Source: Rhizobium sp. L51/94
GTDB taxonomy: Bacteria > Pseudomonadota > Alphaproteobacteria > Rhizobiales > Rhizobiaceae
Length of the DNA stretch: 64,000 bases
Assembly (NCBI RefSeq): GCF_019355555.1
Contig: NZ_CP072141.1
Location: 349,501 to 413,500, forward strand
Reading direction: 5' to 3'
Shown here: positions 53,409 to 62,606 of the stretch, in pieces
How the letters are laid out: the number at the start of each line of letters is the position of its first letter
Position numbering within the stretch: position 1 is the first letter of the stretch
Notes under the pieces: model-generated
The model's input: the letters and a program-made list of their open reading frames with translations, nothing else
Told to the model about the DNA's origin: nothing
Databases searched by the model: none
Translations under genes and position numbers: made by a program

Positions 53409-55340
53409 ATGTACATCAGACGAACCGGCCCGGGGATTGGTTTTGCGTATCGACGAGCAGGCACCGTTATTGCGGTCGCGGCGTGCGTATTTGTGAGTCC
53501 CGCTCTCATCACTGATGCCTTCGCTTTCAAGCTCTTCGGCATCAATTTTTTCGGCAAGGATGAGGACAAAACCGATGCGGTCGCCGATCCCGTCCGCTAT
53601 TCGGTAACGTTGAATACCGGCAACGCCGACAAGGACCTCAAATCTACGCTCGAGTTGAGTTCCATGCTTGAGGCCGACAAGGACAAGGCTGTGTCAGGCG
53701 ATCTGGGCGTCGTCATCAAGGCCCGCGACGACCGCGACCGACTGCTGGCATCCCTCTACGAAAACGCGCGCTACGGCGCGGTAGTAACGATCACCATCAA
53801 CGGCACCGATATAGACCAACTCCCGCCGCAGCCGACATTCGGCCGGGCGAAACCCGTGCCTGTGGTCATCACGGTCGATCCAGGCCCGCTGTTCAAGCTC
53901 GGCAAGATCCGACTGGAAGGCGACGCCGCCGGTCGCGACCCGACGAATTATGGCCTGGTATCGGGTGGTGACGCCGGTTCGCTGGTCATCATCAAGTCGG
54001 CCGACAAGGTCGTTGCCGAGATGAAAAGCGAAGGCCGGCCGCTCGCCCGGGTGATCAGGCGCGATGTCGTCGCCGACCACGCGACAAATACGGTCGACGT
54101 CACGCTCGACGTCAAGAGCGGCCCGATTGCCAATATCGGCGACGTCACGGTGACCGGCGAGAAACGTCTCGATCCGACTTTCGTCCAGCGTTATTCGCGC
54201 CTTAACAAGGGGGATCGCTATTCCCCAGAGCAATTGAAGAAAGCCTCCGAACGGCTACGCAAGCTCGGTGCGATCGGCAGCGCAACGATCCATCAGCCCG
54301 ACAAGCTCGCACCTGATGGCACGTTGCCGCTGAACCTGGAGATTTCGGAAGCCAAGCGCCACTACTTCGGCGCAGGCGCGCAATACTCAACCACCGATGG
54401 CTTCGGGCTGCAGGGTTACTGGGGCGATCGAAACGTTTTCGGCAAGGCGGAATCTCTACGCATCGAAGGTACGGTGTCCCGCCTTGGCGAAACCACCAAC
54501 TACCAGGATCTCGATTACGAGGCCGGGATCATCTACACGAAGCCGGCCGCCGTGCTGGCTGCCGGCACCTTCATTGCCAGCATCAAGGCAGTGAGCACGA
54601 ATCCGGACAACTACAGCGCCAGGACGATTACCGGCGATGTCGGCTACTCCTATGAGCTCAGTGACTACGACACTGCTCTGGCAGGCGGTCGCGTGAGCTA
54701 CGAGGACAGCACCACCGATGCTTTCGGCGACCAGCAGTTCCTGACCTTCTCCGTACCGCTCGAGTATATCCGCGACACACGCGACAACAAACTCGACGCC
54801 ACCGAGGGTTACCGGGCGACGCTCGACGCGCAGCCGGGCTACGAGGCGCTGGGCGGGACGATCTTTACGTCGCTCGAAGGCTCCATCTCCGGCTACAACG
54901 GCATCGGGTCCGACGACAACGTCGTCTTTGCCGGCAAGCTTGCAGCCGGCTCGCTGCTCGGCGCGGACAATATCTCCGACATCCCGACGACACGGCGCTT
55001 CTTCGCCGGCGGCGGCGGCTCTGTGCGCGGCTATGCCTACCAGGAAATTACCGCCTACAATGCCTTGAACCAGGCACTCGGTGGCACGTCCTATGCGACG
55101 GTGTCGCTGGAGGCGCGCGTCAAGGTGACCAAGACCATCGGCCTCGTGCCATTCATCGACGCCGGCAGTGTTACGGACAAGAACATCCCGGATTTCTCCG
55201 ACGTTCGCGTCGGCGCCGGCGTGGGCTTGCGCTATGCCACGCCGTTCGGTCCGATCCGGGTGGACTTTGCCGTGCCTCTCAACAAGTACCAGGGCGGCAC
55301 GTCCTATGGCATCTATGCCGGCATCGGACAGTCCTTCTGA
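53409..55340 (+). CDS. tamA: Autotransporter assembly complex protein TamA
   Basis: A 643-residue Omp85-family outer membrane protein. A signal peptide (IAVAACVFVSPALITDAFAF) ends near residue 40. POTRA repeats follow (about 65-330, for example GPLFKLGKIRLEG, IGDVTVTGEKRLDPTFVQRYSRL in pieces) and a C-terminal surface-antigen beta-barrel ends in YAGIGQSF, with final Phe. FAGGGGSVRGY is the conserved barrel motif. TamA with TamB moves lipids or proteins to the outer membrane. The frame is open back to 53313 (ATG), but that adds 32 residues before the signal peptide; 53409 is preferred although it has no clear ribosome site. Confidence 0.88.
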   Translation: MYIRRTGPGIGFAYRRAGTVIAVAACVFVSPALITDAFAFKLFGINFFGKDEDKTDAVADPVRYSVTLNTGNADKDLKSTLELSSMLEADKDKAVSGDLGVVIKARDDRDRLLASLYENARYGAVVTITINGTDIDQLPPQPTFGRAKPVPVVITVDPGPLFKLGKIRLEGDAAGRDPTNYGLVSGGDAGSLVIIKSADKVVAEMKSEGRPLARVIRRDVVADHATNTVDVTLDVKSGPIANIGDVTVTGEKRLDPTFVQRYSRLNKGDRYSPEQLKKASERLRKLGAIGSATIHQPDKLAPDGTLPLNLEISEAKRHYFGAGAQYSTTDGFGLQGYWGDRNVFGKAESLRIEGTVSRLGETTNYQDLDYEAGIIYTKPAAVLAAGTFIASIKAVSTNPDNYSARTITGDVGYSYELSDYDTALAGGRVSYEDSTTDAFGDQQFLTFSVPLEYIRDTRDNKLDATEGYRATLDAQPGYEALGGTIFTSLEGSISGYNGIGSDDNVVFAGKLAAGSLLGADNISDIPTTRRFFAGGGGSVRGYAYQEITAYNALNQALGGTSYATVSLEARVKVTKTIGLVPFIDAGSVTDKNIPDFSDVRVGAGVGLRYATPFGPIRVDFAVPLNKYQGGTSYGIYAGIGQSF

Positions 55341-55395
55341 TAGTGCAGCAATGTCGACCTAAGATTCCGGCACGAAATGGGGTAACATCGCTCTG

Positions 55396-58300
55396 ATGGG
55401 CACTTTGATAAGAGTTTTGAGCGGACTGACCAGGCTCGTCGGCATCGTCCTCGCAGCCGTCGTGGTGATTGCGATCGGCTTGGTCCTGGCGATCGGCTTT
55501 GCCCCGGGCGTGACCCGTTTTGCCGTCGATGAAGTCGCCAAACTCGCCTCGACGCCTGACCGCCGTATCACCGTCACGGACCCCTCCGGTCTTTTGACGG
55601 GCAAGCTGCGCGCCGGCAACGTTACGCTCTCCGACACAAAGGGAATTTTTGGCCAGATCTCCGGCCTGTCCGTCGACTGGTCGCCGCTTGCCCTCATCAA
55701 GGGCACCTTCCATGCCGAGACGATCGCCGCTGACAAGGTAGATTTCGTGCGCTTGCCGATCAGCACTGCGGAAGTCGTGCCGGAGCCGACGCAGGCAACG
55801 CGCACAGCGTTCACCTTGCCCGTCGCCGTCACAGTCGATGCGTTCAACCTGCCCGAGATCCAGCTCGGCAAGCAGATTGCCGGCAACGACTTCGCGCTGG
55901 CAGCCTCGGGCAGCCTCGATGCTGAAGGCAACAGCATGGCGATGAAGCTCAACGCCAACCGCCTGGATGTGCCGGACGCAAGGCTGGTGGCCGATGTCGT
56001 CTTTGCACCCGATGACAACCAGCTGAAACTCCAGGCCAATCTCGCAGAGCCGAAAGGCGGCATGCTGGCCGGTCTGCTGCGCTTGCCCGGAAGCCCGGCA
56101 ATGAACATCGATCTTTCCGGCCAGGGTCCGCTCTCAGACTGGACCGGCAAGCTGCAGGCGGCCCTCGATGGCCAGCAGATGGCGACGATAGACGGGCGCC
56201 ACGTGTTGTCGGCAGACGGCGTGCGCCACATCACTGTCAAGGGCGGCGGCAAGGTGGACTCTCTGCTGCCACCGAATTTCCGGCCTCTCTTTGCCGGCCA
56301 GACGACCATCGACGTCGCAGCCGCCTTTGACGGCAAAGGCAAGATCGATATCCAGACCGGCAATCTCGCGACAGGCAGCGTCGTGCTTGCGGCATCCGGG
56401 ACACTCGATCCTGCCGGTAATAACAGTCTCAATGCCAATCTTATCGGCACCTCTGGACCGGTAGACTTCCGCTGGCCGCTGGCCGAAGGCGAGGCTCGCG
56501 CCCTTATTTCACGCGTCGATCTCGCCCTGACCGGCGCAGCAGGGTCGGCAAAAATCGATGCCAGGGCGCAGATCGACAGCGCCAGCGTTCCGCAGGGGCG
56601 GCTTTCAAAGGTAGACCTCACCGCAAAGAGCGATGATTTCAATGTCTCGGCAAGCTCCGGTCCGCTGCTGCTCAACCTGTCGGTCGGCGATGCTTCCTTC
56701 GTCAATCCGGACCTGCAGCGGGCAGTTCACGGCCCGCTCTCGCTATCCGCCCCCTTGCAACTCTCTTCCAACAATATCGGCTTCAATGGCACGACGCTGC
56801 AAAGCGGCGGTATCAACGGCACGCTCAACGGTCGCTACACGCTGACCTCGCAATCTCTGAACGGCAATTTCAAGCTGGCAGTAGCCCCCGCAGCACTGCC
56901 CGAAGCGATTGCCCAGAAATTCGATACGCCGATTTCGCTGGAGGCGCAGGTCGCCGGCACTATCCCGTCCAGGATCAATCTTTCCAATCTCCATCTGAAA
57001 TCCGGTACCGCCGAGATCAACGGCAATATCGCCCTTGCGGACGAGGCACTGACAGCGGATCTTTCCGGCCGATTGCTCAAACTTTCAAAGCTGCTGGAAA
57101 CTGCCGACGGACAGGCCGACTTCACCGTCAAGGCAGCGGGGCCGCTGGCAAAACTCGGCGTCGATGCCAGCCTGAAGGCGATCAACGTTAAACTGGCCGG
57201 TCGCCTGCTGGATACGCTCGACGTCGCTGTCAAAGGCGTCGCCGATCCGAAGGCGCCCGAGGGCAGCGTCACGGCGTCGGGTGCAATCGACGGCAAGCCG
57301 ATCAACATCAGCGCCAATGCTACTTCCAAGGATGGCGCAACCGACATACCCGGCCTCAGCGTGGAGATCGGCGATAACAGCCTGAATGGGTGGCTGACCC
57401 TATCGCCAGGCTTCGAGCCGGCCGGCTCCTTGACCTTCGACTTTCCTGATATAGGGCTGTTGGCGGCACTGGCCGGTCAGCGGGCAGACGGCAACCTCCG
57501 GGGCGAGGTCAAGATCGACAACGACAACGGCAAGACCTCTGCCGTGATCAATGCATCCGGTTCCGGAGTGCGGCGAGACGATCTTTCCATCGTCAAGCCG
57601 GAGATCGCGCTGACCATCAGCGACCTCAAGGCATTCGCTGCCAATGGCAGCATTCGTGCGGGCGAAATCGCTTCCGGCACGAACAGGCTGGTTGCCCCGG
57701 CCCTGACATTCACGCAGCAAGGCAGCCGTACGGACTTCGATCTGAAGGCCAATTACGACGACAAGCCGGTGACGGCGTCAGGAAATGTCGTGACGGGCAA
57801 CGGCCAGACGGTTGTCAGCCTCGATAACTTCGCGGCAACCCCAATGGCTATTCCGGTAAAGCTCGGCGCACCGACGAAAGCAACGATTGCCAACGGCATC
57901 GTGACACTTTCCGGTATGACCATCCAGACCGGCAGCGGATCGATCAACATGACCGGCAGCGCCGGTGCGGCTCTCGATATCCAGGTCAAGATCACTAGCC
58001 TGCCCGCAAGTCTGGCGAACACCTTCATGCCAAGCCTCGCCGCCGAGGGTACGATCTCCGGAACGGCCAAGGTAACCGGCAAGCCGGCGTCCCCCAGCGT
58101 CGTGTTCCAGGCAGACTGGGCCAATGCCGCAACGAGCCAGACGAAATCAGCCGGCATTTCCAAGCTGGGCATCAAGACAAACGGTAAGTTTGCAGACAAC
58201 AAGGTCACGATCGATCTCAATCTCGCCGGCCCCTCCGGTCTGTCGCTGAACGGTGGCGGCAGCGTCGAGGTTGCAGGCAGCAAAGCCCTGGCCCTGAAAT

Positions 58301-59577
58301 TCGACGGCACCGTACCATTCGACGTCCTTGCCGGGCAGTTATCGGCACAGGGTTACGTCGCCAGCGGCGCGGCCAAGGTCAATGTCCAGATCGGTGGCAC
58401 GACCGCAGCGCCGGCGATCACGGGTAGCGTCAACGTCAGCGGCGCCAAGCTCCTCGATATCCGTCGCAACCTTGCGGTCAACGCAATCTCCGCCAACCTG
58501 ACGCTGGAGGGCCAGCAGGCGCGCCTCGTCAGCCTGAATGCGACGCTGGGAAGCGGTGGCACAGTTTCCGCCAGCGGCACGGTCGGTATCTCCGGTGACT
58601 TCCCGGCAGACATCGCCATCAAGCTCAACAGGGCCACCTATGTCGACGGCACTCTCGTCACCGCCACCGTCGACGGCACGCTTGGCATCAAGGGACCGAT
58701 CCTGACCGCGCCCGTCCTCAGCGGCCGGCTGAGGCTGGAGAAGGCGTCGATCACGGTGCCGGAAAAACTGCCCGCCTCGCTGTCGGAGATCAACATCCGC
58801 CGCAAGAACGCCCCCGCCGCCGTGACCGCCCAGTTCAAGAAGGACAGGGCGGAAGGCGCCACGCAGAAATCGATGAGCCTCGGGCTCGACCTGCAACTCG
58901 ATGCGCCGTCCCAGATCTTCGTGCGCGGTCGTGGCATCGATGCGGAACTCGGCGGCAGCGTCATCATCAAGGGCACGGCAGCAACGCCTGTCGTCACCGG
59001 CGGCTTCACCATGCGCCGTGGCCGATTGACCATTCTCAGCCGTCGGCTTGATTTCACCGACAAGAGCCGCATCAGCTTTGCCGGCGACCTGACCCCCACC
59101 CTCGACATGGAAGCGACCTCGACGGCGAGTTCGACGACCGTGACCGTCAATGTGTCAGGCGTCGCCACGGACCCGACCATCGGCTTCTCTTCATCGCCCG
59201 CTCTGCCGCAGGACGAGGTCATGGCACAGCTCATCTTCGGCCAGTCCATGGCCAAGCTTTCGCCGGTGCAGATTGCCCAGCTTGCCGACGCCGCCAGCCA
59301 ACTCGCCGGTGGCCGCTCGACCTCGCTGTTCGAGGGTTTGCGCAACCAACTCGGCGTGGACGACCTCGATGTCACTACCGATTCCAAGGGCCAGACCCAG
59401 GTCGGCGTGGGCCGCTACATCAACAAGCGCACCTATCTGGAACTGCAGCAGGGCACCGGCAATTCGACCAAGGCCGTGATCAACCTCGATGTCGGGCGCG
59501 GCATCAAGCTGCAGGGCTCGGCTGGCTCCAATGGTGCCGGTGGCGCCGGCGTCGTCTATGAACACGAATACGACTAG
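55396..59577 (+). CDS. tamB: Translocation and assembly module protein TamB
   Basis: A 1393-residue inner-membrane-anchored protein spanning the periplasm. One N-terminal helix (about 15-36, GIVLAAVVVIAIGLVLAIG) anchors it; the rest is a very long repetitive beta structure of the AsmA/TamB type, and the C-terminal TamB (DUF490) domain has SASGTVGISGDFP, IKGTAATPVVTGGFTMRRGRL in pieces, LPQDEVMAQLIFGQSMAKLSP in pieces and RYINKRTYLEL. It forms a bridge for phospholipids toward TamA. It begins 55 bases after tamA. Its last four bases overlap the convergent Lrp gene stop. Confidence 0.93.
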   Translation: MGTLIRVLSGLTRLVGIVLAAVVVIAIGLVLAIGFAPGVTRFAVDEVAKLASTPDRRITVTDPSGLLTGKLRAGNVTLSDTKGIFGQISGLSVDWSPLALIKGTFHAETIAADKVDFVRLPISTAEVVPEPTQATRTAFTLPVAVTVDAFNLPEIQLGKQIAGNDFALAASGSLDAEGNSMAMKLNANRLDVPDARLVADVVFAPDDNQLKLQANLAEPKGGMLAGLLRLPGSPAMNIDLSGQGPLSDWTGKLQAALDGQQMATIDGRHVLSADGVRHITVKGGGKVDSLLPPNFRPLFAGQTTIDVAAAFDGKGKIDIQTGNLATGSVVLAASGTLDPAGNNSLNANLIGTSGPVDFRWPLAEGEARALISRVDLALTGAAGSAKIDARAQIDSASVPQGRLSKVDLTAKSDDFNVSASSGPLLLNLSVGDASFVNPDLQRAVHGPLSLSAPLQLSSNNIGFNGTTLQSGGINGTLNGRYTLTSQSLNGNFKLAVAPAALPEAIAQKFDTPISLEAQVAGTIPSRINLSNLHLKSGTAEINGNIALADEALTADLSGRLLKLSKLLETADGQADFTVKAAGPLAKLGVDASLKAINVKLAGRLLDTLDVAVKGVADPKAPEGSVTASGAIDGKPINISANATSKDGATDIPGLSVEIGDNSLNGWLTLSPGFEPAGSLTFDFPDIGLLAALAGQRADGNLRGEVKIDNDNGKTSAVINASGSGVRRDDLSIVKPEIALTISDLKAFAANGSIRAGEIASGTNRLVAPALTFTQQGSRTDFDLKANYDDKPVTASGNVVTGNGQTVVSLDNFAATPMAIPVKLGAPTKATIANGIVTLSGMTIQTGSGSINMTGSAGAALDIQVKITSLPASLANTFMPSLAAEGTISGTAKVTGKPASPSVVFQADWANAATSQTKSAGISKLGIKTNGKFADNKVTIDLNLAGPSGLSLNGGGSVEVAGSKALALKFDGTVPFDVLAGQLSAQGYVASGAAKVNVQIGGTTAAPAITGSVNVSGAKLLDIRRNLAVNAISANLTLEGQQARLVSLNATLGSGGTVSASGTVGISGDFPADIAIKLNRATYVDGTLVTATVDGTLGIKGPILTAPVLSGRLRLEKASITVPEKLPASLSEINIRRKNAPAAVTAQFKKDRAEGATQKSMSLGLDLQLDAPSQIFVRGRGIDAELGGSVIIKGTAATPVVTGGFTMRRGRLTILSRRLDFTDKSRISFAGDLTPTLDMEATSTASSTTVTVNVSGVATDPTIGFSSSPALPQDEVMAQLIFGQSMAKLSPVQIAQLADAASQLAGGRSTSLFEGLRNQLGVDDLDVTTDSKGQTQVGVGRYINKRTYLELQQGTGNSTKAVINLDVGRGIKLQGSAGSNGAGGAGVVYEHEYD

Positions 59578-60002
59578 AAACCGGTCTTGCTGGTTTTCAG
59601 GAGAATGTTCGATTCCGTCGTGTTGATGCCGTCGATGAGCCGGATGCGCCTGAGCGTCTCGTCGAAGCCGGCAAGGTCATGGCTCTCCAACTCGGCGATG
59701 AAATCCCATTTGCCATTGGTACTGTGCAGGGCGCGCACCTGCGGCAACCCGCGCAGCTGATCGGCGACCCGGTCCGCCAGCCTGCCGAGCACCTCGATCA
59801 TCACGATTGCGCGCACACCGGCAGATCTTGTCTCGTGGCCCGTGCGTATCGTGAAGCCGGTGATGGTGCCGTTTTCCACCAGCCTGTCGATGCGCGCCGA
59901 GACTGTTGCGCGCGATGCGCCCGTTGCCGCAGCCAGCGACGAAACAGGTATCCGCGAATTATGCCTGAGTGCACTCAGAAGCTCCCGGTCCAGATCATCC
60001 AT
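59574..60002 (-). CDS. Lrp/AsnC-family transcriptional regulator
   Basis: A 142-residue regulator with an AsnC-type helix-turn-helix (about 3-60: LDRELLSALRHNSRIPVSSLAAATG, SRATVSARIDRLVENG in pieces) and a ligand-binding RAM domain (about 65-140: IVMIEVLGRLADRVADQLRGLPQV in pieces, INTTESNILLKTSK). ATG at 60002 has GTGAG six bases upstream; ATGs at 60008 and 60044 are less suitable. It is divergent from arginase and probably activates rocF-rocD in response to arginine, as Lrp-type ArcR/PutR proteins do in relatives. Confidence 0.87.
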   Translation of the reverse strand: MDDLDRELLSALRHNSRIPVSSLAAATGASRATVSARIDRLVENGTITGFTIRTGHETRSAGVRAIVMIEVLGRLADRVADQLRGLPQVRALHSTNGKWDFIAELESHDLAGFDETLRRIRLIDGINTTESNILLKTSKTGF

Positions 60003-60101
60003 AGACATCTCACTTTGTAAAATTGGCCTTAGCAATCTGCACAATCATACGCAAAAACCGACACTTTTCCATCTTTTTGCTGTCATCGCCGTAGGCCATA
60101 T

Positions 60102-60121
60102 TTCCCTGACAATTCAGGGAA
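60102..60121 (+). promoter_or_regulatory. Hairpin covering the arginase ribosome binding site
   Basis: TTCCCTGA (60102-60109), loop CAAT, TCAGGGAA (60114-60121) is a perfect 8-bp inverted repeat. Its right arm contains AGGGAA, the Shine-Dalgarno sequence of rocF, seven bases before the ATG. In RNA the stem would hide the ribosome site; in DNA it could be an operator. Confidence 0.55.
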
Positions 60122-60128
60122 CAGCCTC

Positions 60129-61064
60129 ATGAACACCCACTCGACCTCTGTCACGCTGATCGGCGTTCCTCTCGAAGAAGGCTCTGGCCGACGAGGCGCG
60201 GCCATGGGGCCGACGGCGCTCCGCATCGCCGGCATCGACACGATGCTGATCGAGCTCGGCCATAGTGTTATCGATGCCGGTGACCTTCACCCTGAACCGG
60301 CCGGCGACTTGCCGGATCATCCAAAGGCTCATCACCTGAAGGTCGTCGGCGCCTTTACCCGGGCGCTGGAATCAAGCGTATACGACGTGGCCAAGGCAGG
60401 CGGGTTTCCCATCATTCTTGGCGGCGACCATGCCCTGTCGATGGGCAGCGTCTCCGGCATGGCGCGCTATGCAGCCGGTATCGGCCGCCCGCTTTTCGTC
60501 TTGTGGCTCGACGCCCATGCCGACTTCAATTCGCCGGTGACGTCTCCGTCCGGCAATATCCACGGAATGCCCGTGGCGTTTTTCTGCGGCGAGGCGGAAT
60601 TCGCCGACATCCTGCCGAAGGAGCGACCCTTCGTCGATCCGCGCAAGGTCTATCAGGTCGGCATCCGCTCCGTCGATCCACATGAGCGCGACGCCATCCG
60701 CGAGCACGGTGTCAATGTCTTCGACATGCGCGCCATCGACGAGCACGGCGTGGCCTCCATCATCAGCAACATCCTGACGACCGTGAGCAATGCCAATGGC
60801 CTGCTGCATGTCAGCTTCGACGTCGATTTCCTCGATCCGGACGTCGCACCCGGCGTCGGCACCACCGTTCCCGGCGGCGCCACCTTCCGAGAAGCCCATC
60901 TGGTGATGGAGATGCTGTCGGACAGCGGCCTTGTATCGTCGCTGGATCTCGTCGAACTCAATCCGTTTCTCGACGATCGCGGCAAGAGTGCCCGCGTTCT
61001 TGTCGAACTGACGGCCAGCCTGTTCGGCCGCCGCATCTTCGACCGCCCGACCCGCGCCGCCTGA
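60129..61064 (+). CDS. rocF: Arginase
   Basis: A 311-residue arginase that splits arginine into ornithine and urea. Manganese ligands: GGDHALS (98-104), LDAHADFN (127-134), and [10 protein letters not shown] (229-238). SGNIHGMP (141-148) is the arginase-type substrate loop that contacts the alpha-amino group, separating it from agmatinases. The gene is followed by rocD after 20 bases and preceded by a divergent Lrp-type regulator. In Agrobacterium the same pair is named arcA and arcB. Confidence 0.94.
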   Translation: MNTHSTSVTLIGVPLEEGSGRRGAAMGPTALRIAGIDTMLIELGHSVIDAGDLHPEPAGDLPDHPKAHHLKVVGAFTRALESSVYDVAKAGGFPIILGGDHALSMGSVSGMARYAAGIGRPLFVLWLDAHADFNSPVTSPSGNIHGMPVAFFCGEAEFADILPKERPFVDPRKVYQVGIRSVDPHERDAIREHGVNVFDMRAIDEHGVASIISNILTTVSNANGLLHVSFDVDFLDPDVAPGVGTTVPGGATFREAHLVMEMLSDSGLVSSLDLVELNPFLDDRGKSARVLVELTASLFGRRIFDRPTRAA

Positions 61065-61084
61065 TCTTGGAGAGGAGACCGCCC

Positions 61085-62284
61085 GTGACCTTGTCCGCCA
61101 ATCTCATAGCCACCGAACAGCGCCTCGGCGCCCACAACTACAAGCCGCTCGACGTCGTCCTGTCACGTGGCGAAGGCGTGTATGTCTGGGACACCGACGG
61201 CAATCGTTATCTCGATTGCCTGTCCGCATATTCGGCGGTCAACCAGGGTCACTGCCATCCGAAAATCCTCGCGGCCATGACCGAGCAGGCCGGCAAGCTG
61301 ACGCTTACCTCGCGGGCTTTCCGCAACGACCAGCTTGCCTACCTCTACGAAGAGCTCGCCGCCCTCACCGGCTCGCACAAGATCCTGCCGATGAACTCCG
61401 GGGCCGAGGCAGTCGAGACCGTCGTCAAGGCGGTCCGTAAATGGGGATATGAGGTCAAGGGCGTCGCCGAGAACCAGGCGGAGATCATTGTCTGCTCGGA
61501 GAACTTCCACGGCCGGACGCTCGGCATCATCAGTTTTTCGACGGACCCCGATGCCCGCAATGGCTTCGGCCCCTACGCGCCCGGCTTCGTCACAGTGCCC
61601 TTCGGCGATGCCGATGCCCTGGCGGCAGCGATCACCGAAAATACAGTTGCAGTTCTGGTGGAGCCGATCCAGGGCGAAGCCGGCGTCATCATCCCGCCGG
61701 CCGGCTATTTCACGCGTGTCCGTGAACTCTGCACCGACAACAACGTCACGCTGATCCTCGACGAGATCCAGACCGGGCTTGGCCGTACAGGCAAGCTGCT
61801 GGCTGAGGAGCATGAAGGCATCGAGGCGGACGTGACGCTGATCGGCAAGGCGCTGTCAGGCGGCTTCTATCCGGTGTCGGCGGTGCTTTCGAACTCGGAG
61901 GTGCTGGGGGTCCTGAAGCCCGGTCAGCATGGCTCGACCTTCGGCGGCAACCCGCTAGCCTGCGCCGTCGCCCGGGCCGCGCTGAAGGTGCTGACGGAAG
62001 AAGGCATGATCGAGAACGCCGCCATTATGGGCAATCGCTTCCTCGATGGCCTCAGGGCAATCCGGTCCAACATCGTCAAGGACGTTCGCGGTCGCGGCTT
62101 GATGATGGCGATAGAACTGGACCCGGAAGCCGGCGGCGCCAGGCCTTACTGCGATGCCTTGAAAACACTCGGCATTCTGGCCAAGGACACCCACGGCCAT
62201 ACCATCCGCCTTGCACCCCCGCTTGTCATCACAGCAGATCAGGTCGACTGGGCCATCGAGCGACTTGCCAAGGTGCTCGCATAG
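61085..62284 (+). CDS. rocD: Ornithine aminotransferase
   Basis: A 399-residue class III aminotransferase converting ornithine and 2-oxoglutarate into glutamate semialdehyde and glutamate. Motifs: [19 protein letters not shown] in pieces (NQGHCHP), MNSGAEAVE (103-111), [11 protein letters not shown] (192-202), [11 protein letters not shown] (226-236) and the PLP lysine at 255 in IGKALSGG. The ornithine-specific Y(S/T)A-x-N-Q-G-H-xHP region is present. The start is a GTG at 61085, with AGGAG seven bases upstream. Together with rocF and the Lrp gene it gives a complete arginine-to-glutamate-semialdehyde route. Confidence 0.94.
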   Translation: MTLSANLIATEQRLGAHNYKPLDVVLSRGEGVYVWDTDGNRYLDCLSAYSAVNQGHCHPKILAAMTEQAGKLTLTSRAFRNDQLAYLYEELAALTGSHKILPMNSGAEAVETVVKAVRKWGYEVKGVAENQAEIIVCSENFHGRTLGIISFSTDPDARNGFGPYAPGFVTVPFGDADALAAAITENTVAVLVEPIQGEAGVIIPPAGYFTRVRELCTDNNVTLILDEIQTGLGRTGKLLAEEHEGIEADVTLIGKALSGGFYPVSAVLSNSEVLGVLKPGQHGSTFGGNPLACAVARAALKVLTEEGMIENAAIMGNRFLDGLRAIRSNIVKDVRGRGLMMAIELDPEAGGARPYCDALKTLGILAKDTHGHTIRLAPPLVITADQVDWAIERLAKVLA

Positions 62285-62606
62285 CACGACCCTTTCGTTG
62301 TCTCTATAGTTAGATGCATGCGTGCTTACCCCTAGGATTTCAGGGGTAAACAATAGAATCTAAGTAAATTTTTAATGACTTCATTCTAATACAAATAGCA
62401 ACGCGCATCAGACTTCCGAATAAAAATGACATTTCACAAATTTAAAATTTTCGTCTGAACTACAAATAACTCAACACACAGCAAATAATCAGCCATACTT
62501 ACAAATTAGATAGAATATAAAATGAAAATGGGCGGCGCTCACATTTTACATTCTGCTGATTGGCGAAGTGTGCCTTGACGACATTGCTTCCTTGGAGGAA
62601 AATTCT
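62285..62606. other. AT-rich intergenic region before the chemoreceptor gene
   Basis: 322 bases without a gene, markedly richer in A and T than any other part of the window, above all from 62340 to 62530. A hairpin TTACCCCT (62326-62333) with AGGGGTAA (62342-62349) lies 42 bases after the rocD stop and may end its transcript, though a T-tract is missing. The region includes the GGAGG site eight bases before the receptor ATG. No promoter could be fixed with confidence among the many A/T hexamers. Confidence 0.55.
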
